Source: Sphingobacterium sp. JB170 (lineage in GTDB: Bacteria > Bacteroidota > Bacteroidia > Sphingobacteriales > Sphingobacteriaceae). From it: a DNA stretch of 64,000 nucleotides. Under the pieces are notes generated by a model, which searched no databases, was not told the origin of the DNA, and saw nothing but the letters and a program-made list of their open reading frames with translations. Positions 25,230 through 34,232 of the stretch are shown here, one piece after another (the stretch's first letter is position 1; each line of letters begins with the position of its first letter). Both the position numbers and the translations under genes were made by a program. Location: positions 62,001-126,000 of the forward strand of contig NZ_FUKU01000026.1 in NCBI RefSeq assembly GCF_900163865.1. Reading direction: 5' to 3'.

Positions 25230-26432
25230 ATGAGATCGCTATGCGCATTTCTTTCTTACTTCATCATCGCTTCATCAAGCGTCATGTTGACCCCTGGGCA
25301 TACATACGGGCAACAGACGAATATTGATTTCTACAACGGCGCATTCCAATTTGATCAAGATAGTAGCATAGACATTCCGTTTTCAGACAGCCTTTCTTCA
25401 ACTTCGATTCGCCGATTCTACACGCAAATGGACAATGGAAACTATCGATCGGTTATCCAATCTTTACTAGATTATCGAGCTACGCACCAAATGAATGATT
25501 GGCTTTATTACCAACTAGTTAGACAGACTGCCCAGCAAATGAGTGCTAAGTTTGATAATTACGCCCGGTACACATTATATAAATGGTTTTTAATGACCAA
25601 ATCAGGTTTTGACGCCCGGTTAGCTTATAAAGACGATCAACTTATATTTTACGTCAAAAGCGACGATGACATATCTGATCTCCCCTACTTCGAGCTTAAT
25701 AAAGGCACCTATATTTGTTTAAACTACCACGACTACGGCGAACTTTTCGATAGAAAAAAACAATATACACTTGTAGACATTGAGGTTCCCGGCGCAACTA
25801 ATGGTTTTAGTTACAAAGTTACACGACTACCGGATTTCGCCCCACAAAAATATATTGAAAAAGAAATTGAGTTTAAGTATAACGGTAAAGGGTATCACTT
25901 TAATGTCAAGGTAAACGAAGAAGTGAATGATATTTTCAAAAATTACCCGATAGTCGATTTCGAAACTTACTTTAATATCCCCTTGAGTAAGCAAACGTAT
26001 GAATCGTTGATTCCTGTATTGGCTAAATACACGAAAAAGCTTTCCACTGAGAAAGGTATAGACTACATTATGCGTTTTACACGTTATGCCTTCCTCTACG
26101 AAGATGACCGTGCATTATATGGCCAAGAAAAACGGATGCCCCCAGAACAAACACTACTAAACCAAGCTAGTGATTGTGACGATAGGGCTGCTTTATTCTT
26201 TTACTTAGTTAAAGAAATATACAATCTTCCAATGATTGCTTTACGCTATCCAACCCATGTAACTATTGCGGTCCAATTCAAAAAGCCAGTAGGCAAAAGC
26301 ATACTTTATCAAGGCAATTATTACTCGATATGTGAAGCAACTCCTCAAAATGAAAACCTTGGTATCGGCCAACTCGCAAAGAAACATCAAGCCGAAGATT
26401 TTGAGATCGTATATCATTATACGCCGCATTAG
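25230..26432 (+). CDS. Secreted protein with transglutaminase-like core
   Basis: Protein of 400 residues with an N-terminal signal peptide (to about residue 27, HTYGQQ). The C-terminal third contains a transglutaminase/papain-like motif: C316 in QASDCDDRAALFFYLVKEI and H343 in RYPTHVTIAV. The third catalytic residue, usually Asp, is not evident in the following segment (YQGNYYSICEATPQN), where Cys/Glu occur. The rest of the protein has no motif I recognise. It stands alone and ends at a bidirectional terminator shared with the convergent TonB receptor gene. A periplasmic protease or cross-linker is possible; function unknown. Confidence 0.75.
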   Translation: MRSLCAFLSYFIIASSSVMLTPGHTYGQQTNIDFYNGAFQFDQDSSIDIPFSDSLSSTSIRRFYTQMDNGNYRSVIQSLLDYRATHQMNDWLYYQLVRQTAQQMSAKFDNYARYTLYKWFLMTKSGFDARLAYKDDQLIFYVKSDDDISDLPYFELNKGTYICLNYHDYGELFDRKKQYTLVDIEVPGATNGFSYKVTRLPDFAPQKYIEKEIEFKYNGKGYHFNVKVNEEVNDIFKNYPIVDFETYFNIPLSKQTYESLIPVLAKYTKKLSTEKGIDYIMRFTRYAFLYEDDRALYGQEKRMPPEQTLLNQASDCDDRAALFFYLVKEIYNLPMIALRYPTHVTIAVQFKKPVGKSILYQGNYYSICEATPQNENLGIGQLAKKHQAEDFEIVYHYTPH

Positions 26433-26453
26433 CCGAAATATTTAAGGTATAAA

Positions 26454-26477
26454 AAAATCCCCAAACTTGGGGATTTT
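26454..26477. terminator. Bidirectional terminator
   Basis: AAAATCCCC (26454-26462) pairs with GGGGATTTT (26469-26477) around a 6-base loop, with A- and T-runs on the two sides. It serves the convergent genes ending at 26432 and 26501. Confidence 0.85.
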
Positions 26478-26500
26478 ATATTTTTAGTTACTCTTAAATA

Positions 26501-29323
26501 TTAGAAATTATAACTGTAGCCAATGCTAAATGTACGGCGCGGGTTACGTTGTTGATAAATCTGATCTGCTGCACCAAACGCTTCATAAACACTCAATCGT
26601 TTACTATCTAGCAAATTATCCACTTTCAAACTGATAGTTCCACCTCGTAGGTTCGCACCAATTTTTTTCGAAAGGTTTAAATTTAAACTATTAAATGGCT
26701 TCGCATATACGTCAGAATTCTTAGAGAACCCGATAATTTCTAAAGTCTTGCCTTGAACGTTATAGAACGCACCTGCTTCTAATCCATTTTCCGGATTATT
26801 GTAGTTAAATCCAGCGTTTATAAGATATGGAGATTGTCCTTGAAGCTCCCTTTTTCGTGAGACCTCCTCCCCTTCGCGGGCAAAGGATAACCTAGAATTA
26901 TATTCATTTTCACCCATTTCAATTTCAGACTTCACTACCGTAACATTCGCATTAAGGCTTAGGTTTCGCAATCCTTCAGCGATAAACCCAAAGTTTTTAC
27001 GCGCTTCAAGTTCGAGACCATAAACGTTCGCAGAAGGAGCATTTCTCGGAGTGATATTATCGGGAGCTTCATCAGAGTATGCTTGTAATTCAATTGGATC
27101 TTGGAAATTTTTATAAAATCCACTGACGGCTATCATTTGCGCCTGCTCAGCAAAAATTTCGTAACGAAGATCCGCATTGTTGATATAAGTAGGTTTAAGA
27201 TTTATATTACCTAGGAATCTAGTGTCCGTCAAAGGATCATAGATCTGAACCACTGACAATTCCTTAAAAGAAGGTCTAGCAGTGGTACGTGAATATGATC
27301 CACGTATATTATGATTTTCTTTTGGCGTATAGATCAAGTTTAACGACGGAAATAAATCAAATTTATTAATCGTTTTTTGATTATCATAAGTCAACCTGTC
27401 TATATTCTGTCCAGTAAAAAATGAAGTATACTGCTCCCCTCGAACACCAATGACCGTTCTAAAATTGTCGAACGGTTTAAATTCTGCTGAGGCATATGCT
27501 GCACCTAGATGCTGAGCGGCATCAAAAGTATTGGCTGCTTCAAATTGGCCTTGCATGTAGAATCCTGAGTTGGATCCGGCATCATATATATTTTCCTCGT
27601 TCAAGATCGCATTCGGATCACCGTTTGGCTTTGAAAGATCGTTAGCTCGATAATTGACTGTATAGTTGTTGATTGCATAATCACGTTGTTTATAACTATA
27701 CAACCCGCCAAATTTGAACGATGCGTCTCTCTCAAACCATTGCATTTTTTTGGTAAAATCGACTTTCGAAACTACGTTTACTTCATCAAGATCTCTCCAT
27801 ATACGCATAGGCAGACCAGCATCAGTACTGATAACATAGTTGTCAGAGCCATCACGCAAAAATGTTGTCTGACGTACATCTTTATCTCTGACGCGTGCCA
27901 ACGACGGCGAAATTTTCCACTCAGTAATAAAATCAGCACTCTCATTACTATGCTTTCCGCTTAACAATATATTTGAAATCGAACGTTGGCTGTAATCCAT
28001 CATATGACGGTAAGTTTCGTTAGAATTAGAAATTACAGTCGTTTGATCAAAAATTGCCGCTCTTGACTCTCCATTTTGTATATGTAACAGGTTTAGAGTA
28101 TACTTAGAGCGGTCTGTTTTGTAGTTTAATCCGAGCATTCCGGAAAGCAACACATTTTCGATACCTAGATCACCAGTAGAGGTACGGTCGGGGCGTAACT
28201 CCGAACTTGGGTCGCTTTGATTTGGCTTTTGGTAGATACCATTTTTATAGCCTTCATAGAAAGTGGTTGTTTTCTTGTAGTTCACTAAACCGATTACCCC
28301 CAATTTATTTCCCCAAACGTTGTACTGATTGCTAAAATCAAACCCTAGCGAAAGATCAGGTAAACTCGATTTACGAGATGCGCCCATCAGTGGATTAAAT
28401 GAGCGCGTTATGGATTCTAACGTCTCTCTATTAGCACTATTGGTTGGTGTTGGGATATCGTAACTTGAAGTAATTGGAAGTTTACGATTTCCGTTATCAA
28501 ATCCAAGAAAATCGGTTCCACTTCCATCGTAACCTACATAGTTATCTTTAAAATGCATATCAGGATTGTACCCTAATGAAAGAGACAGTCCGATTTGCTT
28601 TTGTGACGGAATATCTTTGGTAACAATATCAACCACACCTCCAGTAAAATCTGCAGGTAAATCAGCCGACGCTGTTTTAATTACGACGATATTTTCCAGT
28701 ACTCCGGTAGGGAATATATCCATTTGAACCGTATTCTTATCTGGGTCTAGCCCTGGAATATCCACACCGTTTAAAATTGATTTGGTATACCGATCACCTA
28801 AGCCTCGAACGTACAAATATTTCCCTTCCTGTACCGACACCCCAGGAACGACACTTACTGCCGAAGCGATGGTACTAGCACCGGAACGTTTAATGGCTTG
28901 CGATGATAGTCCATCCATTACCACTCCGGAACTTTTCTGCATATTCAAAATAGATTGTTCCGTATTTTTTCTTGCGGACACAGAGACAACAACCTCCTCA
29001 ATTTCATCAGCTGCTGGTGTTAATACAACTTCAACCGTTACCGCTTTTCCACTTTCAACTTTAACATCAGTTATTTGTTTGGCCAGATAACCAACAGAGC
29101 TGAAAAGTAAAGTATAACTACCGGGAGCCACCTCAAGAGAATAGTCACCTTCAAAATCTGAACTCGTTGCCGCACTTCCGCCAACAACTGCAATGCTTAC
29201 CCCAGCCAAAGGAGCATTAGTCCCTTCATCTTTAATCAACCCTGTAATTCGACTATTCTGTGCGAATAGAAACATGGGAGCCACTACGAATATAAGTAGT
29301 AGTATAGAATATTGCTTGTTCAT
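26501..29323 (-). CDS. TonB-dependent outer-membrane receptor
   Basis: Outer-membrane importer of 940 residues. A signal peptide (to about 22, FLFAQN) is followed by a carboxypeptidase-like regulatory domain (about 23-110, ITGLIKDEGTNAPLAGVSIAVVG), then a plug domain (YLYVRGLGDRYTKSILNGVDIPG, about 170-190) and a 22-strand-type barrel ending GYSYNF with terminal Phe. It is not a SusC-type protein: no SusD follows. The preceding gene on the same strand encodes a beta-helix lipoprotein, and an inverted repeat lies between them. The divergent metal-type ABC operon suggests a metal or metal-chelate substrate, but this is inference. Confidence 0.93.
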   Translation of the reverse strand: MNKQYSILLLIFVVAPMFLFAQNSRITGLIKDEGTNAPLAGVSIAVVGGSAATSSDFEGDYSLEVAPGSYTLLFSSVGYLAKQITDVKVESGKAVTVEVVLTPAADEIEEVVVSVSARKNTEQSILNMQKSSGVVMDGLSSQAIKRSGASTIASAVSVVPGVSVQEGKYLYVRGLGDRYTKSILNGVDIPGLDPDKNTVQMDIFPTGVLENIVVIKTASADLPADFTGGVVDIVTKDIPSQKQIGLSLSLGYNPDMHFKDNYVGYDGSGTDFLGFDNGNRKLPITSSYDIPTPTNSANRETLESITRSFNPLMGASRKSSLPDLSLGFDFSNQYNVWGNKLGVIGLVNYKKTTTFYEGYKNGIYQKPNQSDPSSELRPDRTSTGDLGIENVLLSGMLGLNYKTDRSKYTLNLLHIQNGESRAAIFDQTTVISNSNETYRHMMDYSQRSISNILLSGKHSNESADFITEWKISPSLARVRDKDVRQTTFLRDGSDNYVISTDAGLPMRIWRDLDEVNVVSKVDFTKKMQWFERDASFKFGGLYSYKQRDYAINNYTVNYRANDLSKPNGDPNAILNEENIYDAGSNSGFYMQGQFEAANTFDAAQHLGAAYASAEFKPFDNFRTVIGVRGEQYTSFFTGQNIDRLTYDNQKTINKFDLFPSLNLIYTPKENHNIRGSYSRTTARPSFKELSVVQIYDPLTDTRFLGNINLKPTYINNADLRYEIFAEQAQMIAVSGFYKNFQDPIELQAYSDEAPDNITPRNAPSANVYGLELEARKNFGFIAEGLRNLSLNANVTVVKSEIEMGENEYNSRLSFAREGEEVSRKRELQGQSPYLINAGFNYNNPENGLEAGAFYNVQGKTLEIIGFSKNSDVYAKPFNSLNLNLSKKIGANLRGGTISLKVDNLLDSKRLSVYEAFGAADQIYQQRNPRRTFSIGYSYNF

Positions 29324-29364
29324 TAATATGTTATGTGTTATGGTATTTTTTTGTTCTTAGACAG

Positions 29365-29408
29365 AATCCATCTTCCGTTAAGAGAGTTTCTATAGCGGAA
29401 GATGGATT
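29365..29408 (-). promoter_or_regulatory. Intercistronic 13-bp stem-loop
   Basis: AATCCATCTTCCG (29365-29377) and CGGAAGATGGATT (29396-29408) form a perfect 13-bp stem with an 18-base loop between the lipoprotein and TonB receptor genes. In the transcribed direction the nearest T-rich stretch is about 15 bases further on, so it may be a partial terminator, an RNA stabiliser or a processing site. Confidence 0.6.
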
Positions 29409-29445
29409 GTAATTTAAATGCTTAGAGTATTAGCATTTATGTTTC

Positions 29446-30678
29446 TTATAATAAATCTTTGCTTTTTGCAAGAGTCCAGTCGAATACAGAAACATCTGCA
29501 CCAACGGTTTCACTTCCTGCTTCTACAGCTGAAACGTTATCTGTAAATTTCGCAATCACTGGTGCTACCTCTCCTTTGTGGGTAAACAAATCAGCAACCG
29601 ACTTACCCTCTGGCAATATTACCTCGATATTAGAGAATTTAATGTTATCCGCATTAAACGTACCTACCGATTTAACGTCGTTTAAGTTTACACTTGATCC
29701 CGTCGCGTTTACGTTGTAGATATATACATTTTCAAGGTTACCAGTTGCTCCATCACGGAAATCACCAATAAATTTACCTTGATTGTTCATATTGATCGTA
29801 ATGTTTTTCATAGTGAAAGCGCCTGCCAAATTACCTTCAGGTCCGTCGATTTCCAATGCGCTTCCTACGTTACTTTCGATCTGGATGACAATCGCATTAT
29901 CAATTGTACCTTTGTACGCTTGATCAACATCAAGACCATCATCTTCTTGACCGTAGATCAAAACATTTTTAACATTTACAGTACCACCAAAGAACTCAAT
30001 ACCGTCGTCTTTGTTTGAGAATATCTCAATATCTTCAACAGTTGTACCGCTTCCTACACCACCTAACGTCAAGCCTTGAATCTCAGCATCTTGCTCAAGA
30101 ACCACACCGCTAAAACGAATTGAAAGGTATTTAAATGAACCAGAATTATCAGTTTCATTTGTACCACCATATTCACCATATGATAAGCCTGCAGGAAGAC
30201 CCTCAATATAACCAACACCGCCCGCTGCGGCAACAGAAATAGGCGCATTTCCTAGAACGATTACACCTCCCCATTGACCAGCGTCAGCAACCTCTAAACC
30301 TACGCTTTCTGTTTCCCCTACTTGAATTTCGTCATTAACAGAAGTAAAGATAATAGGCTTCTCGGCAGTACCGTTGGCCATTAATTTAGCACCACGATCA
30401 ACAATCAAAGCTGACGCATTGGAAGCTTGTCCATCTTCTGCTTTGATAATAGTTCCTGGCTCAATAGTTAGAGTAACACCTTCGTCTACAACAACACGGC
30501 CGTCAAGGATGTAAATGTTGTTTGCAGTCCATGTCTCGTTTTCTTCAATGATACCAGTTTTAACAATATCCTCCCCCTGAGGTACATCTGGTCCTACTAT
30601 TGGATCGTCATCATCAGAACAACTTGTTACAAAGCCTAACGCGGCGATAGTAAATACGGAAAATAGAATCTTTTTCAT
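29446..30678 (-). CDS. Beta-helix-like surface lipoprotein paired with the TonB receptor
   Basis: Protein of 410 residues with a lipobox (ALGFVTSC, Cys20) followed by an acidic SDDDDP linker, typical of Bacteroidota surface-exposed lipoproteins. The body has repeated short strands and Asn/Gly turns (WTANNIYILDGRVVVDEGVTLTIEPG at about 50-75; later VEDIEIFSNKDDGIEFFGGTV and NVLIYGQEDDGLDV), indicating a right-handed parallel beta-helix. No catalytic motif is evident. It precedes the TonB receptor on the same strand by 122 bases and may bind substrate for it, or modify glycans; the first is inferred from the pairing. Confidence 0.75.
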   Translation of the reverse strand: MKKILFSVFTIAALGFVTSCSDDDDPIVGPDVPQGEDIVKTGIIEENETWTANNIYILDGRVVVDEGVTLTIEPGTIIKAEDGQASNASALIVDRGAKLMANGTAEKPIIFTSVNDEIQVGETESVGLEVADAGQWGGVIVLGNAPISVAAAGGVGYIEGLPAGLSYGEYGGTNETDNSGSFKYLSIRFSGVVLEQDAEIQGLTLGGVGSGTTVEDIEIFSNKDDGIEFFGGTVNVKNVLIYGQEDDGLDVDQAYKGTIDNAIVIQIESNVGSALEIDGPEGNLAGAFTMKNITINMNNQGKFIGDFRDGATGNLENVYIYNVNATGSSVNLNDVKSVGTFNADNIKFSNIEVILPEGKSVADLFTHKGEVAPVIAKFTDNVSAVEAGSETVGADVSVFDWTLAKSKDLL

Positions 30679-30956
30679 GTGTATTAAATCTTAGTTTTTA
30701 CAGCTACAAAGATTCGTGTATGATATTACTTGAATGTTAAAATTACATTATCATAAAAACACATTATTGTTATCTAAATGTTAAGCGCTCGATTAACTCA
30801 TTGATAATAAACAACAAACAACACATATATGGATTACCTTTCTAAAATAAAACTAAACATCAAATTGTATTTTTTTCGTTAATCGACCAATCGTTCGCAT
30901 TGAATATTCGGTCTTTTGTATTATTGTTGGTACTTTGCAAGAGAAAAAAACACACC
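30679..30956. other. Divergent regulatory region between the lipoprotein and ABC operons
   Basis: AT-rich, no ORF. A minus-strand AATCTTTG (30714-30707) close to the -7 consensus could drive the lipoprotein gene. On the plus side a TACTTTG at 30931-30937, one base short of consensus, precedes the ABC gene by about 20 bases. No convincing Fur/Zur-type palindrome was recognised by eye. Confidence 0.35.
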
Positions 30957-31595
30957 ATGACAGATAACATACTCTCGTCTTCAGAACTAAGTTACCACTA
31001 CCCACGGGGCCTTCTACTCAAGTTTCCAGATATCAGGATGATCCAAGGGCAACATGCTCTACTTCTTGGAGAATCTGGCAGCGGAAAAACGACATTATTA
31101 CATTTACTTAGTGGACTGTTAATTCCTACTTCCGGAACGGTTAAGTTGATGGAGCAAAATTTAAGTGCATTGCGTGGTGGCAAGCTCGATGCCTACCGCG
31201 CTAATAACATGGGTTTCATTTTTCAAGAAGCACATTTACTACGTAACTTAACAGTTCAAGAGAATATTAAACTGGCGCAAAGTTTATCTAATAATTCGGT
31301 TGATGAAATATCCATTTATAACCTGTTAGCAGAGTTGCAGATAAGTGACAAAGCGGGATCTTTACCTAATCAACTCAGCCGCGGCCAAAAACAACGTGTT
31401 GCAATCGCACGCGCCATTATTAATCGTCCCAGTCTATTGCTCGCTGATGAGCCGACAGCAGCACTCGACGATAAAAACACAGAACTAGTCATGCAATTGC
31501 TCTTCGATTTAGCAAATAATTACGGTTCTACACTGCTCATCGCAACTCACGATAAACGTATCAAGGATCATTTCGAAAACACCTATCAACTGTAA
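30957..31595 (+). CDS. ABC transporter ATP-binding protein (LolD/MacB type)
   Basis: ATPase of 212 residues from the ATG at 30957; an in-frame upstream start adds 19 residues of no family similarity. Walker A is G38-E-S-G-S-G-K-T-T46, the signature LSRGQKQRVAIARAI, Walker B LLLADEPTAALDD and the switch His ATHD. It belongs to the group that pairs with FtsX/MacB-like permeases rather than classical importers. The permease gene starts 6 bases after its stop, and a DUF3299-like protein follows. This trio resembles the zinc-associated Zrg-type systems of gammaproteobacteria, as far as I recall them. Confidence 0.92.
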   Translation: MTDNILSSSELSYHYPRGLLLKFPDIRMIQGQHALLLGESGSGKTTLLHLLSGLLIPTSGTVKLMEQNLSALRGGKLDAYRANNMGFIFQEAHLLRNLTVQENIKLAQSLSNNSVDEISIYNLLAELQISDKAGSLPNQLSRGQKQRVAIARAIINRPSLLLADEPTAALDDKNTELVMQLLFDLANNYGSTLLIATHDKRIKDHFENTYQL

Positions 31596-31601
31596 TTAAC
31601 T

Positions 31602-32984
31602 ATGAACACGATACAACTCGTTTGGAAAAATATCAGTCAACAAATAGGCTCTACGTTCTTAAGCATACTTCTTACTGCTTTAGGAGTAGCGATCCTTTGT
31701 GTAATTTATATCACTGGAGATAGCTTTGAAAAACAACTTTCAAATAACAGTAAGAATATTGATTTGGTTGTCGGTGCTAAAGGAAGTCCGCTACAACTAA
31801 TTCTAAGCTCACTCTACCATATCGACAACCCTACGGGAAACATTGCTTTAAGCGATGCGCGTATGCTCGGCGAAAACCCCTTTGTTGAACTTGCCGTTCC
31901 AATCTCCTTAGGCGACAACTATAAAGGTCACCGACTGATTGGTACGGAGCCTAGCTATTTAGACCTCTACGAGCTCACCTTTGAGAAGGGAGGGGTATGG
32001 GCCAAACCGTTTGAAGCCGTGATTGGTAGTGCTGTTGCGCGCAAACAAGGATTGAAGATCGGTGATACATTTCATACGGCGCACGGATTATCCGCAGAAG
32101 GTCATGTCCATGACGAACATCCTTTCCACATCGTCGGTATACTAGAAGCATCGGAATCAATTGTTGACAATCTTATCCTTTGTGATTTAGAAAGTGTTTG
32201 GGATGTGCACGGAATCGCGCATAAAAATAAGGAGGATCTTGATCACAACCACGCACATGATCACGAAACTGAACACGCACATGAAAATGAACACGCACAT
32301 GAAAATGAGCATGACCATGCTCATGAAGAGCAGAAAGACGAAAATGAAATAGCGCCCCGTACGCAAGAACAAGAAGTATTTGTAAGCGAAAAGCCTTCGC
32401 TAATGGTAAAAAGCATTGGCGCCGACATGATAGAAGATCGCGGGGAAGAAGTAACGGCTTTGCTGATAAAATATGCCTCGCCCGCTGCAATAGGAATCAT
32501 ACCCCGATTGGTTAATCAATCAACAGAAATGCAAGCCGCCTCTCCGGCGATCGAAAGTAGCAGGCTTTTCTCGCTTTTAGGTGTAGGTCTTGATTCCCTA
32601 GCAATATTAGCCTACGTGATTATGGTCATTGCTGGACTAAGCGTATTTATTAGCTTATACAACGCGCTTAAAGAACGTAAATATGATTTAGCGGTCATGC
32701 GATCAATCGGCGCTTCCAAAACTAAACTATTCTCCCTTGTATTAGTCGAAGGGTTAGTTATTACTTTAATTGGTAGTATTTTAGGGTTGGTTTTAGGGCA
32801 TATCGCATTGTTTTTCATTAACCAGCAAACAAGTGAGAGTATCGATATCGTTGACGTTCTCATGATTAATAATGCGGAATTATTGTTAATTTTGGTAGCT
32901 TGTCTAATCGGAATGCTAGCAGCCTTAATCCCGGCGATTAAAGCCTACAAAACGTCTATTTCGACAATACTGGGCGATAAATAA
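31602..32984 (+). CDS. FtsX/MacB-like ABC permease with histidine-rich periplasmic loop
   Basis: Permease of 460 residues. TM1 lies at about 17-38 (FLSILLTALGVAILCVIYI), followed by a large periplasmic domain with MacB-like motifs (IDLVVGAKGSPLQLILSSLYHID), and three TM segments in the C-terminal FtsX region (about 335-450, SIGASKTKLFSLVLVEGL). Residues 214-243 hold 11 histidines in 30 residues alternating with acidic residues, a strong metal-binding signature inserted in the periplasmic domain. It is coupled to the ATPase gene and to the small DUF3299-like secreted protein. A role in zinc, or another soft divalent metal, is inferred from the loop and the context. Confidence 0.88.
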   Translation: MNTIQLVWKNISQQIGSTFLSILLTALGVAILCVIYITGDSFEKQLSNNSKNIDLVVGAKGSPLQLILSSLYHIDNPTGNIALSDARMLGENPFVELAVPISLGDNYKGHRLIGTEPSYLDLYELTFEKGGVWAKPFEAVIGSAVARKQGLKIGDTFHTAHGLSAEGHVHDEHPFHIVGILEASESIVDNLILCDLESVWDVHGIAHKNKEDLDHNHAHDHETEHAHENEHAHENEHDHAHEEQKDENEIAPRTQEQEVFVSEKPSLMVKSIGADMIEDRGEEVTALLIKYASPAAIGIIPRLVNQSTEMQAASPAIESSRLFSLLGVGLDSLAILAYVIMVIAGLSVFISLYNALKERKYDLAVMRSIGASKTKLFSLVLVEGLVITLIGSILGLVLGHIALFFINQQTSESIDIVDVLMINNAELLLILVACLIGMLAALIPAIKAYKTSISTILGDK

Positions 32985-33015
32985 CACTTTATTAAAAAAA
33001 ATGCACAATTACAAG

Positions 33016-33498
33016 ATGAAAAAATATATAGCTCTTTTATTTATAAGCTTCATTTCATTGGGTTACCTCCAAGCTCAGGTAACGCAGTTCCCAGAAATGA
33101 ATGTTCCTGATCACACCCCAATGATGAACAGCACATGGGATGCTATCGATAAGATGATGTATAAAGTAACAAACGAGGGGAATAAAAAAGTATATACGCC
33201 AAGCTATCCCGCTGTTCTAAAAGCTTTAGAAAACAAAGTAGTAGAGTTGCCGGGGTATTTAGTTCCGTTGAACAGTGGACGCACACACACGACGTTTATG
33301 TTATCGGTACTACCTGTTATGCAGTGTATGTTCTGTGGATCCAACGGTATCCCTCCGATGGTGGAGATCTTTATGAAAAATGATGCTATAAAGTTTACCG
33401 AGGAGCCAATCAAAGTCAAAGGTAAAATGGTATTCAACCCCGAACCATTGAAGGGCAACGCCGAAATCCAGATAGTTGACGCCGTGTTGCTAAAATAG
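33016..33498 (+). CDS. Secreted DUF3299-like protein of the metal ABC operon
   Basis: Protein of about 160 residues. An ATG at 33001 adds five residues; from 33016 the sequence is a clean signal peptide (MKKYIALLFISFISL...YLQAQ). The body shows VVELPGYLVPLNSG and a Cys pair in VMQCMFCGSNGIPPMVEI, matching the DUF3299 pattern of a cysteine patch followed by PP. Such proteins accompany FtsX-type ABC genes in several phyla. A periplasmic metal chaperone or substrate carrier is plausible but not shown. It ends 17 bases before the convergent rsmE stop. Confidence 0.72.
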   Translation: MKKYIALLFISFISLGYLQAQVTQFPEMNVPDHTPMMNSTWDAIDKMMYKVTNEGNKKVYTPSYPAVLKALENKVVELPGYLVPLNSGRTHTTFMLSVLPVMQCMFCGSNGIPPMVEIFMKNDAIKFTEEPIKVKGKMVFNPEPLKGNAEIQIVDAVLLK

Positions 33499-33515
33499 TC
33501 GAATAAAAGCGGATT

Positions 33516-34229
33516 TTAACGATTTATCAACGAAATCTCCAGACAGCTGGTTATGGCCGCTGTCTCGGTACGAAGACGGCTATTCCCCAAAGTTATTGGC
33601 GTGTACCCCGCCTCAACACATTGCTGTATTTCGCGTTTGGAAAAGTCTCCTTCAGGACCAATCATGATCAAATATTTACCCCCTGGTTTTGCGCTATCGT
33701 TCAAATAGAACTTTTCTTCCTCTATACAATGTGCGATGTAAGGGGTAATATCCAACGGCCGTTCAATTTTTAAAAACTGACTAAAAGAAACTGGCGGATT
33801 GATCTGCGGTATGTAAGCTTTTAAAGACTGTTTCATAGCAGCCACAGCTACTTTGATCATCCGATCAACTTTGACCTCTTTACGCTCGGAGTGCTCACAA
33901 ATTATCGGTGTAATTTCCTGAATCCCAATTTCACAGGCTTTTTCTATAAACCACTCCAGACGATCTATACTCTTGGTGGGGGCCACTGCGATATGTAAAA
34001 AATACGGAGACTTCTGATAATTTTGCTGCACACTTGAAATATGCAAGGTCGTCCTCTTGGGATGGGGGTCTAAAATTTCTGCTGTATACCAGCCCCCCCT
34101 ACCATCCACAAGACAGAGGGTGTCTCCGGTCGTTAAGCGCAATACACGAATAGCATGCTTACTCTCTTCTTCATTAAGTATAAACTGACTGTGATGGGCT
34201 TCAACTGTAGGTGTAAAAAATAGGTGCAT
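33516..34229 (-). CDS. rsmE: 16S rRNA (uracil-1498-N3)-methyltransferase
   Basis: SPOUT methyltransferase of 237 residues. The N-terminal PUA-like domain (about 1-70, FILNEEESKHAIRVLRLTTGD) recognises rRNA; the C-terminal domain has KSIDRLEWFIEKACEIGI, HSERKE and the knot signature MIGPEGDFSKREI then LGNSRLRTETAA. All RsmE landmarks are present. It is the last gene of a four-gene minus-strand run (dedA-ppa-corC-rsmE), starting 3 bases after the stop of the CorC-like gene. Confidence 0.94.
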   Translation of the reverse strand: MHLFFTPTVEAHHSQFILNEEESKHAIRVLRLTTGDTLCLVDGRGGWYTAEILDPHPKRTTLHISSVQQNYQKSPYFLHIAVAPTKSIDRLEWFIEKACEIGIQEITPIICEHSERKEVKVDRMIKVAVAAMKQSLKAYIPQINPPVSFSQFLKIERPLDITPYIAHCIEEEKFYLNDSAKPGGKYLIMIGPEGDFSKREIQQCVEAGYTPITLGNSRLRTETAAITSCLEISLINR

Positions 34230-34232
34230 AAG

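Noticed and set aside
26501..30678. SusC/SusD polysaccharide-utilisation pair
   Set aside because: The receptor lacks SusC length and motifs, and the partner lipoprotein is a beta-helix without SusD/TPR features; no glycoside hydrolase is nearby.
32241..32330. His/Glu codon repeat in the permease as a possible CRISPR or tandem repeat
   Set aside because: It is an in-frame coding repeat of CAC/CAT and GAA/GAC codons with no spacers.
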